Origin: Saccoglossus kowalevskii
Taxonomy: Eukaryota > Hemichordata > Enteropneusta > Harrimaniidae
Assembly (NCBI RefSeq): GCF_000003605.2
Contig: NW_003110485.1
Coordinates: forward strand, 37,565 to 79,694
Direction: 5' to 3'
Length of the DNA: 42,130 nt
Each line of letters opens with the position of its first letter. Position 1 is the first letter of the stretch. The position numbers were made by a program, and so were the translations under genes. This document shows, in pieces, positions 11,698 through 24,700 of this stretch. The notes under the pieces are model-generated. The model was not told where the DNA came from and ran no database searches. It saw only the letters and a program-made list of their open reading frames with translations.

Positions 11698-14600
11698 TAC
11701 TGTACTGTAAATAAATGCTTAGCAAACACGGTTTGCGTTTTGAAACATTAGTGTTACAAACTTATGTAAAAAAAATTCTAATCTGACGATCATCAACAAA
11801 ATTATTAATAAAAGCTGCGCTGTATTTGTGTTTATTTCAATCCAGTGTTGATCGTAATTTCGTCGTACTATTAATCGTGCGTGTTTCTCAAAGTTAGTAT
11901 GTAACGATCATACGGCCTATAGCTAAATGATGAGGGGAAACAATATTTTCAAATAAAAATTCTCATTTCACGAAGACTTTTGTCGGCTCCGTTGATTTTC
12001 TAGTTTGTTTGCCTGGCAACGTGTAGTTTTTGGGTTGTCGTCGATAACTCATTTTCATAATGAATAATTTAATTTCGACGCCTGGCCACAAACCGTAACG
12101 GCTGTGATGTTGCTGTCCATGTTTAATCTATAAGTAAAGGGATGGTGTCGGTGAGATAGAAAAAAAGATCTGAGAAAAATATTGGCGGCAGCAGTGGTGA
12201 ATTGCCTTTTTGACAATAATTCAGTTACTTGTATGTCAGTGATTATATATATGTGACATTTAACCACAGTCCCGGGATAGAGGGACTATGACTCAACTAA
12301 GGGTTTCTCGTGGTAAGTAACACATTTAAAATCGCAAATTAAAATTAAATCGAAATAGAAAATGGCCAATTTGTATCTACGTGTGTTCATTTAGACTCTT
12401 TTCACGTACATCCGGAATGACATCTTCTGTATTTTCCCCTCTCACAATCATCACATGCAACGAGGAAAAGTCCATATTGTATAAGTTCGCACATATAAAC
12501 AAAAAAGTCGTCGATGCGTGCGTAATAACCCAATCTCCGTTCGATTTGTTTGATATATAGTTATATAAGACAGCTCGGCGGTGAGAACGCGACGAAGATG
12601 TCGTATACAAGTCAAGGAAATGAACCGTTACACAGCCATTTCCGAAAAACCCCGTATTCGCCGCGGCGTTCATTGTTGAACGCGATGTCACGGGAAATGA
12701 CACTACCTTGTACTGGAGATATCAATTAGATTTGTCCATTCACAGCCTACTTCCGATATCACTTTCAAAGTTTGACGTTGAACTGTGTGAATATCGTGAC
12801 GTAACATGCTGTTTTTGTATTCAGACAATGGCGTGAACCACTGCTGCACTTTGATATCCGTCCAAATATAGCGTTAAACCTACTCGAGTTTTCTCCATGT
12901 GGATAGAAAACAAAAACACGTTTGAAACAACGTTTTAGAATATATACATGAAATATCAAAATTCGACAGACCTCGTCAAGTGTTTGTTGTAATGATTTAG
13001 TAGAATGGTCACGTGGTTTTGACTTATATTTTTTGTAATATTTTTTAGGCGCTGTACTATATTCTCTCCAAATAGAGGGAAATTTTATTATATAGCCATA
13101 TTTCAAAGACGTTGTTTGTCTTAAATCGACCGAAAATGGCCAACACTAACTTAAAGAGGATAATATTTTTGGTGATTTGTGGACCAAATTCAATCAAATT
13201 TCATTAGTTTGTTTGTTTGTTTCCAAATGTATAATGTATTCATCTTCGTTCACACACGGGAATATTGTGTGATGAAACGGCTTCAATTGTTTGGGCGGAG
13301 ACTTCGAAGGACCCCACCCATGACAGCGCCACCACCGTACACAAACCCCTCGCCGAATCACAGTCCCTCCGCGTGGCACTGTGGTCAAATTTAGAAATAT
13401 AGACGAAGGAATAAAACCGAAAAGTAAACCCTCTGAAGCGTCCTTATTTTTCCTCCAAATTGTTGGTGAAACGTTTTGCCTATTTTTATGTGTGTGCGTT
13501 TTTTCTATATAATTTTGTTGACAATTTTGGGCTAAATTGGTATGATTTTTGTTCAATATAGAAATTAACTTTTTTTATGCATTTGTAATTCTCCTGACAT
13601 TTGTACAAATTATATGAACGAACAGATTTTCAATAGATCTTCATTTCACCCACCCCCCTACTCGGCGCTAAGCCAACAAACTTTACTGTTACATCAATTG
13701 TATTTTGACGCCTTCTCAAATCTAACCAAATTACCTAAAGTACAATTTATTTTGCCCATTTCTTTAAAAGCAGGCCTCGGTAAGTATTCATTTGACATTC
13801 TAGATAGCGGCAGTGTTGCCTTAATTCATAGATAATTTGACGGCAATTCGGAAATATGTTTTAGTTGTTTTTATTATTTTGTAAATACTATACTGATATT
13901 CCGTTCTGGCTGGGTCGGAATATGTCACATATAGTCTATTTCTTTTCTTCAAAACGTCCCATAGCCCCTCTTCAGAATTTATTGAAAATGGCCCGACTTT
14001 TGGACGCCTGCACTCCAGTATAAACACCTCGGTGGAAAACGACTCTAAATGCGTTCACGTAGAGTCCACTTCTCAACCACACGGACTGAGAACGAAACAC
14101 ATGTTTTGTACATTCCCGGCATCACACTGGCAGATCGCGATAAAGTGCTTATTAGCTCATTTTAAAATAGTGACTGGATAAAAACAACGATTGTACCAAA
14201 GGTTACAACCATATAAAATAATGTGTCTATTGATTTAATCTCCGAGTTTATCTTTTATTTAACCCCCGACCTCGTTACAGGAGTTCTCACCTGAAACAAC
14301 GCGATAATCAGTTACGCTTGTATTCATTATCAAAACTGTCTTTATCTATGACGTCAGTACATCACGTCATTATATGTATACCACGTGTGTACAATTGGAG
14401 TAACCAAACAAATTAGTATTTTTTAATAACGTAGTATGCCCTCGTCCCGGGATACGAGCACATGACCAAGCCTGGGACGAGGATAGATTTGATGCAGGGA
14501 TTGGTAAGTCGATCATTTGAGCTTACAGTTTTAGAAGAGGGTGTAGTTAGTTATGGTGTTGTTTTCGACGGAGCATCGTACTTTAGTACCGGCGTCGAGG

Positions 14601-17600
14601 TAGATTGTCTGATACGCACGTAACTGGACGGTATAAGAGTTGAATAATTGATTTATTGCTCCTTAATTTGTGATAGATCCTTGTCCCACGAGGTCACGGT
14701 GTCAGAGGTCAAGTCCATACATCATTGATGTATTTTCGTATTTTAATTAATTTATACACGTAAGCTGATGCCTGCCTGAAAACAAGTGTATGATTCGAAG
14801 TGTTTCAAGTTGCAGGACAGGTCGGTGTTCTAGAAAGACTGTCCACTGTAACAGTACACATATATTTCACATACTCATACTCTAATAAACAGTACATCAA
14901 TTTTTTAGGAATTTTCAATTTATACTTCCCAGAGAGATATAGAAGATGATATTACAGTGAGAAAGTTTGATTTTGGTTTTCAGTCAATGGAAAGGCCGAA
15001 ACGTGGCCCTGGTCACGTGACATTGGTGGTTTGAATAACGAACTTGCCAGCTCGCGTTTAGTGCCAGGATGCGCGCTCCACAAACTGACCCACTGGCTCG
15101 CTCTTCAAAAAAAAATGTTGGCTGATTTATTCCGGGTTATGCGATGTTCCTAAAAAAAAGCTAAGAATATCAACATGGTCAGTGGAATAGATGATTGGAA
15201 TTTCACTGGCCGAGTTTGTTATCTTAAAACATACATAGATTGACAGACGGATGTTCGCATCACCGATATGTAGTGTTAAAATTAGTCACAGTCGATCCGT
15301 GTAATGAAAATGGCTCTCGGTGTCGGTGTTTTTTTTCTAGTCGTGTATATTTGTCAAAAAAAGTGGTGCGACCTTTTGATATAATTCAAACGAGTTGCCG
15401 CCTGTACATCAAACATGCTATAGTTTCAAGTAAGAGATTCTATTCCGATATTCTAACAATGGCACTTAACAACGAATCCACCTCGTGGAAGAGCAGCGAG
15501 GGTGACAAAGAGTTCCGACACAGTTAAAACTCTCCATTTTACATAAGCCACATTCGCCCAATTCAATCCGGCTTTGATACTTCGCCGCACAACGACGTCG
15601 CTTGAGCTAAGAGTATGGCGATTGCGTGGTGAACTGAGACAGTCCACTCTTTCTCCCTTGGTAATTAATAGAAGGGAAAAAACACAACAGTTTTTAAAGA
15701 GTTGAGAAACACGGTTTGATGGGGTTTCGGGTAGAACCGTAGAGAGCGTTGACAAATGTCAAGTGAGCGACTTGAGAGTAGGCAATGAAACTGCCAATCA
15801 AAACCAACGACAACTTTTACAACGCTCCGCAAACATTACCAGCCCTCGAAATGAAAAATGCATAAAGTTTGCCAACAAGCAGCGCCTTGAACAAACGAAA
15901 ACAAGCCCAAACCACCCCATAAACTACAGCAACTAATAATTCCGACTATTAAAATGTTTAATGCAAGGTTTTTTATTATAGTTACCGTCCTACTTTACAA
16001 GACGTTTTTATCTAAATGACGACAACTAGGTTTTACGACCTGGATTAAGCAAATTGTAGTTTTACTGCGAAACAATATTGACCGCCACTAAATATACAGT
16101 GTCAGGCGACAAAATGGACCAGGTAGGGGTATAATAAATCGCTGTGTCTTTTTGACACCGACATATAACGCTTAATCTGAGTAAATGTTTTTCTAGCGTG
16201 CTTTTAATATGTAAGAGCAGTTAATACGAAATGGCCTTCTAGTAGAGTGACCTAGGTCAACTGTTCGTATTGTTCTCAGCACAGTGCGTTCCTATCAACA
16301 TGTCCAGGTGGGTAGTGTATTACAATACAAATGTTGCATCTGTGAGTACCTGAGGGTTTAATGGACTCAAATTCCATACTTAGCCTAGCATATAATATCG
16401 CCGTATTTCTCCTTTAAAAAGAACCCATTAAACTCTGCGAAAACGTGTGTGCTTTTTCAATAAAGAAAACGAAAAACGTTATTTTCGCAAACTGAATTGT
16501 GAACGGAAAACAGTTTTCTCAGAGCTAATTTACATTGATATCGGATAGCCATTGACTGAAGGTGTTTTTATTTATACAATAGACAGAGAGAGTCTTCCTT
16601 TACCGGATATTTCGACAACGTAGGCTGTATAGAAAAAGCCACAGAAGAGGTTAGGACATCAACCATTATAATCACAAAGCCTGTTTCGAAACAGTTGAAT
16701 TTCATGAATTTTCAATCGATATATTTCAACACAGCGAGGCAGCGGTCCTCGACGTTGTTCAATTTGCGTACATAAATAAGTTAGCTTTCCAGTTTGTCGG
16801 TTACAGTCATAGCAATCATTGAACGGCTCGCCATTTGAGGTGATAACATTGCCCCGGTAGCCTGTGGAAATTTGCTGTTTCATTTCACGGTTATCTTAAG
16901 AAATGTAACTAACTGTCGTTTCAATTCTCGCTCTCGATATCTCGTACGGCAATTGCACGTCTGTATGCCAACACTGAAAACGCCCCGGAGGGCGAGACGT
17001 TTGCTGCGTGTCACAAAAGCCAGTCGAGTGGGGACAAATAAATATGCTGGCATAGTAAAAAACCTTCAACGTCTACTCCTCTACCCGCAGAAAAAAAATC
17101 ATCGATATAAAGTTAAATATCTCTTTCGACGATTTTCGCTTCATTTTGCAGCCCCCTGATTCGACGACATCCACTCATTTCGCTAGATGTCTTGCTTTGA
17201 TTAAAAACAACTTGTCTTCATCACCTCGGGAAAATGTGGGCTTTCACTTCATTGTGGAGGAGTCACTCGAATTATGTTCTTTTCTGGACTGGAATTGTGT
17301 GGTTTTTCGACGATGTGCCCTGGGTATCACCAGATGTATTAATTATTGATGTTAATAGGTACGAATTCTCAGCACGTTCACTACGACAATTTTTTTCAAT
17401 CATTTTATTTATGACTTGTATTCGTAAATAAATATTTCGCTCGAGTAAACTAGTTTAAATGTGTAAAACTATTGTTGTTGCTGAATACAACGCCGCCACC
17501 AGCAACCGCGACATCAATAATAACAACATCGATATACTATCTATTTGTTTAATGCACGCACTACCGATTTGTTTTGTTTTTTCATAATTTCCATACATCT

Positions 17601-18626
17601 CGGAAGCTTATTTCGCCTGTTGATAATAAACGCACAAAATCTCACTACATGTATTCATGTACATACATTTATTTATTTATAAATAGTTGATGTTTTCATT
17701 TTAATTCGACTAACAGTAAGCATACTAGATCTGTCGCCATCGTTGAATGAATTGAGAACAAATCTGTGACTGACTCGGAAGAGCCATATGAAATAACATT
17801 TCTATTTTAAACGCACCAGATAGATGCGACAGAGGAAAGGTTCACCTGCGCCAAGCACTGAGAGCAAAAAACCTTCGTTTCCAGTTATATCCATTTGAAG
17901 CAGCTCCCCTCAATCAATCAAATGCAGACCTCTAACCATTTATCACACCTATGGATAAGAATACGTCAAACGCAGATGCAAAAGGTCGTAAATATTGCAG
18001 GCGAATTTAAGTTGATAGTGATGAACTGGTGCGTTTGGCGTCAATCCGGGACTTACTAAAAGTGTAAACTAGCTTTCCAATAGGCAGTACCCACCAGTTT
18101 ACATGGAGTGAATTTAGCGGCGATAGGAATCCGTTGAAAGACGCCAACTATATGATTGTGTGGGAATTAAGTGGACTTCAACTGTTAATAGCAGTAGGGT
18201 TATCGATGTCAGCCATTGACTAATCAATAAGCTAGCAAACGACACTGCTACAGTTTTGCTAATCCGTCCCGGCTTTTCAGCAGTCTGTGAACGGAATACT
18301 TTTAAGGAATAATGCCATCTTTTCTAAACTTTTTGTTTTCTATGAATGGCGATTGGTATTGAAATCAGCTCAGTGTATACGACGACTCAATCGACCAATG
18401 ACATCGCTATTCTCCTTTATCTATTTGCACTAAATTAACTCTTCACTAATTTTTGAAAGCCTATACTTTTATTGAAGAAAAAAAAAACTTCAGTGACTAT
18501 CTGCTTCGCCGGCCTATCTAGATTGTGTCTTGTCGTTTCCCATACATTTCTGAACACTTAGGTCACTTCGTGGCTCAACGCTAAATTAAACTTTAAAAAT
18601 AAGACCCTCAGAATGACTATAACCAA
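11698..18626. other. gene-free stretch right of the gap
   Basis: AT-rich, with no recognisable coding frame or RNA gene. Items seen are E-box cores CACGTG at 13010-13015, 14382-14387 and 15014-15019, a palindromic CRE core TGACGTCA at 14349-14356, a strong hairpin at 14440-14482, a splice-acceptor-like polypyrimidine tract ending in CAG near 17151 with no recognisable exon after it, and a TGTGGGAA motif of the Su(H)/RBPJ type at 18159-18166. Confidence 0.5.
14440..14482. other. 12-bp-stem inverted repeat (hairpin)
   Basis: CCTCGTCCCGGG at 14440-14451 can pair with CCTGGGACGAGG at 14471-14482 over 12 positions. Eleven are Watson-Crick pairs and one is G-U. The loop is 19 nt. The stem is far more GC-rich than its surroundings. 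It is too short for a typical animal microRNA precursor, and its role is unknown. Confidence 0.7.
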
Positions 18627-18627
18627 T

Positions 18628-18714
<87 letters not shown>

Positions 18715-18750
18715 TTTGTTTGTTTGTTTGTTTGTTTGTTTATTTATTTA
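18627..18750. repeat. compound (TTTA)22(TTTG)6(TTTA)3 microsatellite
   Basis: Twenty-two TTTA units (18627-18714) are followed by six TTTG units (18715-18738) and three TTTA units (18739-18750). This explains the hydrophobic Leu-Phe-Ile-Tyr reading frame over the same bases, which is not a gene. The internal TTTG block suggests an A-to-G variant unit that was then amplified. Confidence 0.97.
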
Positions 18751-21700
18751 TTTTTGTTGCTCCTTATAAATCATGGTTGTTTATTTACTGACAATGACAA
18801 CATATGCTTATTAATAAAATTGACGTCACTAACTTAAAATAGCTATATAACTGGTTTTAACAGTATTTATCGTCTAAAAATAAATGTCATAAAAACTGTT
18901 TTTTGTTTGTTCAGTAATAGTGTCTCATAATCATCATAAGCTCTCTTGATCATTTCGTCAAATTCATGGTATGTATGATATTGTTCTCGTTCCTATCAAT
19001 TAGTAATAAGGTTAGCAATTAATTATTAAACTTGTAAACAAATTGTGATATTATTCTTGAGCGCACGGACACAACTTGAGGCTCGTCACGGTGTCATAGT
19101 CAGGTCAATGAAAAAAAATGGAAATATTTCTGTTATAGATCGTAATAGGTATAATCAAAACAAACATAACATCATGAAACATATGATAAAACGGATTTCC
19201 CATTTGTTTACGTGTTGTCCGAATTAATGATACAATTAGCCAGTGATGAATTAACGGCCCAAGTCAGCTGACCGGGGTCTATGGTCGATAGTGCCTGTTT
19301 GCGTATTTAGAACTATCGTGGACGAAATCTCCACACAATTTATTATCATAATTCTGACACAAGCTCATTGATGTAATTGTCATAGTCACAACATCCAATA
19401 TGGTGCGATGTTGATTTGACCAGAGGTTGATGAGAGCTGTTTACAATTTACGATTCCGTACTGTAATGTACCATTGTTATGATCCATTAAAATCCTTACA
19501 CGGGCCTTTAAAAAGATATTAAAAAAAACATAACTTGGAAATACAATAAATAGACGATCTCAATATATGCGAGGCATAACGGTGACTTGTGTTTTTTTTC
19601 ATTATATATGTTTATATTAGCAGTCATTCAAACGAGAAACAGATGCGACGAGTATATTTCAATTCAGGATGGGAAAATGGCGTACACCAATTTTACAATG
19701 TAATAAAATAATACAAAAATATAAATATAATTAAAATCAAATTGTATGCTAGTGTACATTCGCTGCTTCACGCGTGCTACAAAACATTATTCTATTTTTT
19801 CATTACAATAATGTATGGTTGACATTGTGTACACATTCATTCAGACAACCACAAATGCGACAGCAATTAATGGAATAACATTTTATTTCATTTCGTCGTA
19901 TAAGTAAGTGCAACACACATAAACACAAGTAAAAGTTATAATGTTAATATATATATATATTATTTATCATAGTGAAATAAAAGTTGCAAAGTATTGTTGA
20001 ATAACGAAGAAAAGTGTCATTCAAATCAGGAATACGCAAGTATTAAGACTACGTGCGTCTACTTTGATATGACGGTTCGCCAATCAGTATACCTAGTTCT
20101 GTTTATTCTGAAACATTGTAAGTTGGTTCTTATTTTTAAATTGTACATCTGCAATTAATAAAAAGTAAATAAATACCTTTGGAGTCAAACGGAGTCTTTA
20201 TGTGTGGCATGCTACTCCTTTTTTTCGCTACAATAGTCCACAATGTTAAAATATTTAATTCATTGGGACTCCGAGTACCGGTAATAAATTCAAACAACTC
20301 AATAACCTACTTAGGTTTTTTTTTATAAACTTGCTTCAAACATTTGCAAAGTGATCCATGCTGCTTGCGGCTGTGGTCCAAATTGCGGATGATATTTTGC
20401 CCGACCTCATGCACAACATTCATTAATTCGAAAGATATTCTCTGTATTTTTCATAAGTCAACTTGCAATTTATATTAATTTTGTTTACTTGCCTCAAATT
20501 AGATGATACGTTGTTAAATTCCACGTATTTTTACTAAGATTCCCAGGGAGATGCTTGGGGAAAGCGATCCGACTTTTAAAGATATCTGCGGGTTCAGAAA
20601 TGCTACGAATGTTAATACCATAACGATGGAAACAACGACCACAAACGTGGTAGATCTAGAATGCAACTGACTCGCATCCAAGTGTTTTGCGGAGAAACGT
20701 AAAATACCGCAATTCGTAATTGGGGTAAACTTCTTCAATTGGCATAAACAAAGTTTAGTTTTTTTTCAAACACATAATTGTCATAAACGAACACTCAATA
20801 ACGACTCGACTATAACGACCAGGCTACACAATAAAGTAATAACTACTGGGATGTAAAAGACACAGGTGCCAATTATCAGAATGATTCTCTGCCGAGCTCC
20901 ATAATATTTGACTTTCGCATCTATAATATCTAGCTATCGTGTGCTGTGTAATTCGTGAAAAATAGTTGATGAAATTTGACAATCCCCCCACAACAACAAA
21001 GTGTTGAGTTATAAATTTGAATCGGGGGTCCGGGCGTGTTTCCAGTAGTTACGGGAAACATCATATGTACGTATGTACTTCGGGTCTATGAGTTAATAGC
21101 CCCTCTCGTGGAAGTGTGTCACCAAGTCATTGTGAAGAAAATTGCATCCTTAGTTATCCCACAACGAGCAGCCCCGGACATCGGAACCATTATTTTAACA
21201 AAAGAAAATTAAATTATGCAATTAAAGTATCCAATTCTTCTCATTGTGTGAGGAGAACATTCAGCCGGGGACGAACTATTTATTGATTATTTACTTGTTT
21301 GTTTATATATAAAATAAAAAAGAAGATCACGAACAATATGATTCTCCGCCATCCCCCTCATTACATTGCTAAACATTGTTAGGAGAGAACGCCAATGCTA
21401 TGGTCATGGTGGCACAGGGCGGAAACATGACATATCCCACTCCTATACATACACACACACGTAGCTATTAACATTATCGACGCCTGGTTTCATTATACTT
21501 CAACGGTTTTGTTCTTGTATCCGTGAATATAGCACCTCAAGGAAATATTGAAACATAATTAAATACCAACCAGTAACGGATAAACGAGACTGGCAATCGA
21601 CAAGATGAGTAGGGTGGGTGGATATGGAAAGCTGCTATTAAACGCAGAATTAATTTTTGGAAAATGAGAACATTAATAAACTGTATGGTATCATTTATAC

Positions 21701-24700
21701 GAACACTGTTCGCTCCATCCGGGTCTTCAATGCACGTTATACAACATTATTCCGGCTTCTCTCAAACGAATCCGTTGATTTTTTTCCAAAACTGAATGGA
21801 ACCTACTTCGGATGTCGCGGTTTCCTCTGAACTATAACCAGGGGGGTGTATTACCCATATTATTAGCGGGTTTTTTTTGTTTTACAATAAGGTTAGGAGA
21901 TCCTCGAAAGCCGATTGCGGAAATGTTTATCCGTTGCCTGACTGAGATGAGGGTCTACTAGGCTTTCTTATGATACAAAAAGAAGCCATACACGTGGTTG
22001 GAGATCGGTTTCATTTACATGTAGTATCATGAGTGTCTGTGTGTCTACAATGTTAGGAAATTGTTAAATTGTCTTTTATCTCCAATCGGGGACTATAGTA
22101 GTGGGTTTTTTTAACGAAATACTCGTAGATGTGATTGTTTTTAGGAATACGACCGCTTTTAATAGTTTTATACGAGTCTGTACAGTTATGACACTTTGCA
22201 TTATAACTGAACTTTTGCCTAGTGATGGCACGTTGGTTACGGAAGTTGTTAAAATTGGCTTAGAAAATATGTCAATTTTTCAGCGAGTGCCTCGGAAGAA
22301 TCCTTGGTTATTTCCGTATTATAAAAACTAGACAAACCTACACACAAACAGTGACAGTATAATTCTCTCGAGTTGAGAACTAATTCCAGCAAAACAAAAT
22401 GATTTCCGCAGGGTTCGTGTTGGGCATTTCTGCCGTTACTGTCAATGCTACCCACCAGCCAACCAACCAAACAGTGCGTGGAATCGGGTAACAGCAACAA
22501 TACAACACTCAAAAGTACAAGATTCTCCAGATATTTTGAATAAATTCAAAGTGCTTCGGCTTGATGTTTGTTTCTGTTCAGAGAAAAAAAAGCGAAATGC
22601 CCCAATCTTGTTCTTTTATGTTTTAAACGCTAAGTACCCAAAGCGGTTTTGCTGTCACAATACGCTTCGCATTATAGGGAATGTTTCCGCGCAAAATGGG
22701 GCGTACACATCATCAAAGTAGGAACTACATAGAGCCGCCGGCGCAGATTTACGTCAGCGCAAGCGATTTAATTTGAGGTATGATACAGAGAAAGGGTTCC
22801 CAAATCCCCTTTATCCCCCATGCTCAAATTTCTCTTTGCAAACCAGCTTTGCGAGTTCTATTCCGTGTTAATATTATTAGGCGGGAGGAGCAAGAAAGAC
22901 ACGCTTGGGGCGACTGAAACGTACAAAGATTCGCGAAAAAAACAAGCACCGTATGAAAAGAAATTAAACACATTGGAGCCTGGGGAAGGTTTTCATGGGT
23001 AAATGAAAGCTGTAGAATAAGGAAAAGGCGGACAAGAAGGCGCTAATTCTCAGTGAATGAAATATTCGTTCACCGGTGCTAGCCATGCCGTTATATATAG
23101 ATCCAGTAAAACAAGTACAGCTAGTATTGAACGCCAGTCGATACTGCCCACGCTCACGGCGATGCCCTTTTACTTTGACAGCAGTACAACGAGCATAGAA
23201 TAACAAAGATTTCCACGCAGCAATAAAGAAATACAACTATCACTGGGCGAATTCATTGACGTGTGGGCTCCTCATCTACGTTATTTCGAACAAGTCGATA
23301 ATAAACGCAGGGCCGACCCGTGCAGATGTCCGCGGTTGATCGAAGACATTCGAAATGGGCATCGATCAGGCCAAAATATATTTTTTTTACCGAATCGAAA
23401 TATTTTTATTCTGCAGGCACAAAGAAGAAGAATCACTTACAAAATATCTTGTCAGCTACTTGCAGATGTTTTGGCAAGAAACGACTCGAATCGTCGATCG
23501 TGTACTATGTCTGTCGTTATAGTGACGTGGATACAAAACACCAATCAATAAACCGAATTTAGCATGTTATATTTCAGCAACAGCGCGAACTAGCGATTTA
23601 AAATAACAAAACGATTTATTTGCAAACAATAAAATGAAAAGCTTTTTCTATTTCTTTATTTCAAGTACTCTGTTGTCGATGCATCAATCCCCGAGAAAAA
23701 ACGTTGCCAGTTATTCGATTAAATTAATGACAACATTTTCTTTCTTGAAATGCAAGTATAAAACGTTTTGTAAAATGACATGGACATAATAAAGTTATGA
23801 TAATAATAAGAGGACGACATTTTTACTTATACAATATATAGAATCCATGTTATCTAGATCCCATGGGGTTCATTATAGAAGACTTATTAAGGCAGAGCCC
23901 CTGATATGGCTAATATTGGACCTATACTTCGTTCCACTGGGACGTTAGTGTCACACACACAAAAACAACCCAACACGTGAGAAAATCAGACGTTGTGTTT
24001 GGGTGAGCGTGGGATCCGACTTGCCAGATATGCACTAGTTTACCGTCTGTCAGGTTCGCGACAGCGTTGGTGACATCATTTTTGCCAATGTAATCGTTTG
24101 CAGAATTAATTAACCTATTAGTCACTCAATTGATTAATAAATATTAATATCTTCATTTTGCACATTGCATTCATCGCAGTTTCGACGCGATCGCGGTTGT
24201 GTTCGCTAGTTCACGTATAATAAAAGATTCTGTCGGTGAGATCGTTCGTCTTATTCGCTTTAGTTTACGTATACTGTTTGACATATGCTATATACAGTCG
24301 GCATACCCGGCATGCAAAACGGCGTTAATTGCTTCACTGTAACGGACAGAAAATGTGTTCTTTTACAGCCACATTGAATTGTGTGGAAGTTCAAAAAGAT
24401 GAGGCCATATGTTACGTAAAACAATTATGATGTATATATCACCAATGCGATTAATACACACAATGTACGTATCCATTCTTAGGTATCGACTAATATACGG
24501 CTTCATCACGTTATCCGGCTCAGTTTATGAAAACCACTAATATACCCCAATTTTCGTAGTTGGAGCAAAACACCATATCATTACAGACATTATGACTATA
24601 ATAACGATGACGTCATGAAGAGATTCTTAATTATATACTTATCGGTAAAGTATTTCAACAAAATCATACTTTTACTAAACTCTCTTCATTCTCTATACTT

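Noticed and set aside
11112-11729. Minus-strand frames of 180-205 codons
   Set aside because: They run through the 375-bp N gap, and the real sequence at either end is short and unrecognised.
13179-13556. Overlapping open frames on both strands, 71 and 120 codons
   Set aside because: The minus-strand frame begins with TTG, there is no recognisable domain on either strand, and the lengths are compatible with chance.
18613-18837. Hydrophobic Leu-Phe-Ile-Tyr-rich frame resembling a membrane protein
   Set aside because: It is a translation of the (TTTA)n/(TTTG)n microsatellite.
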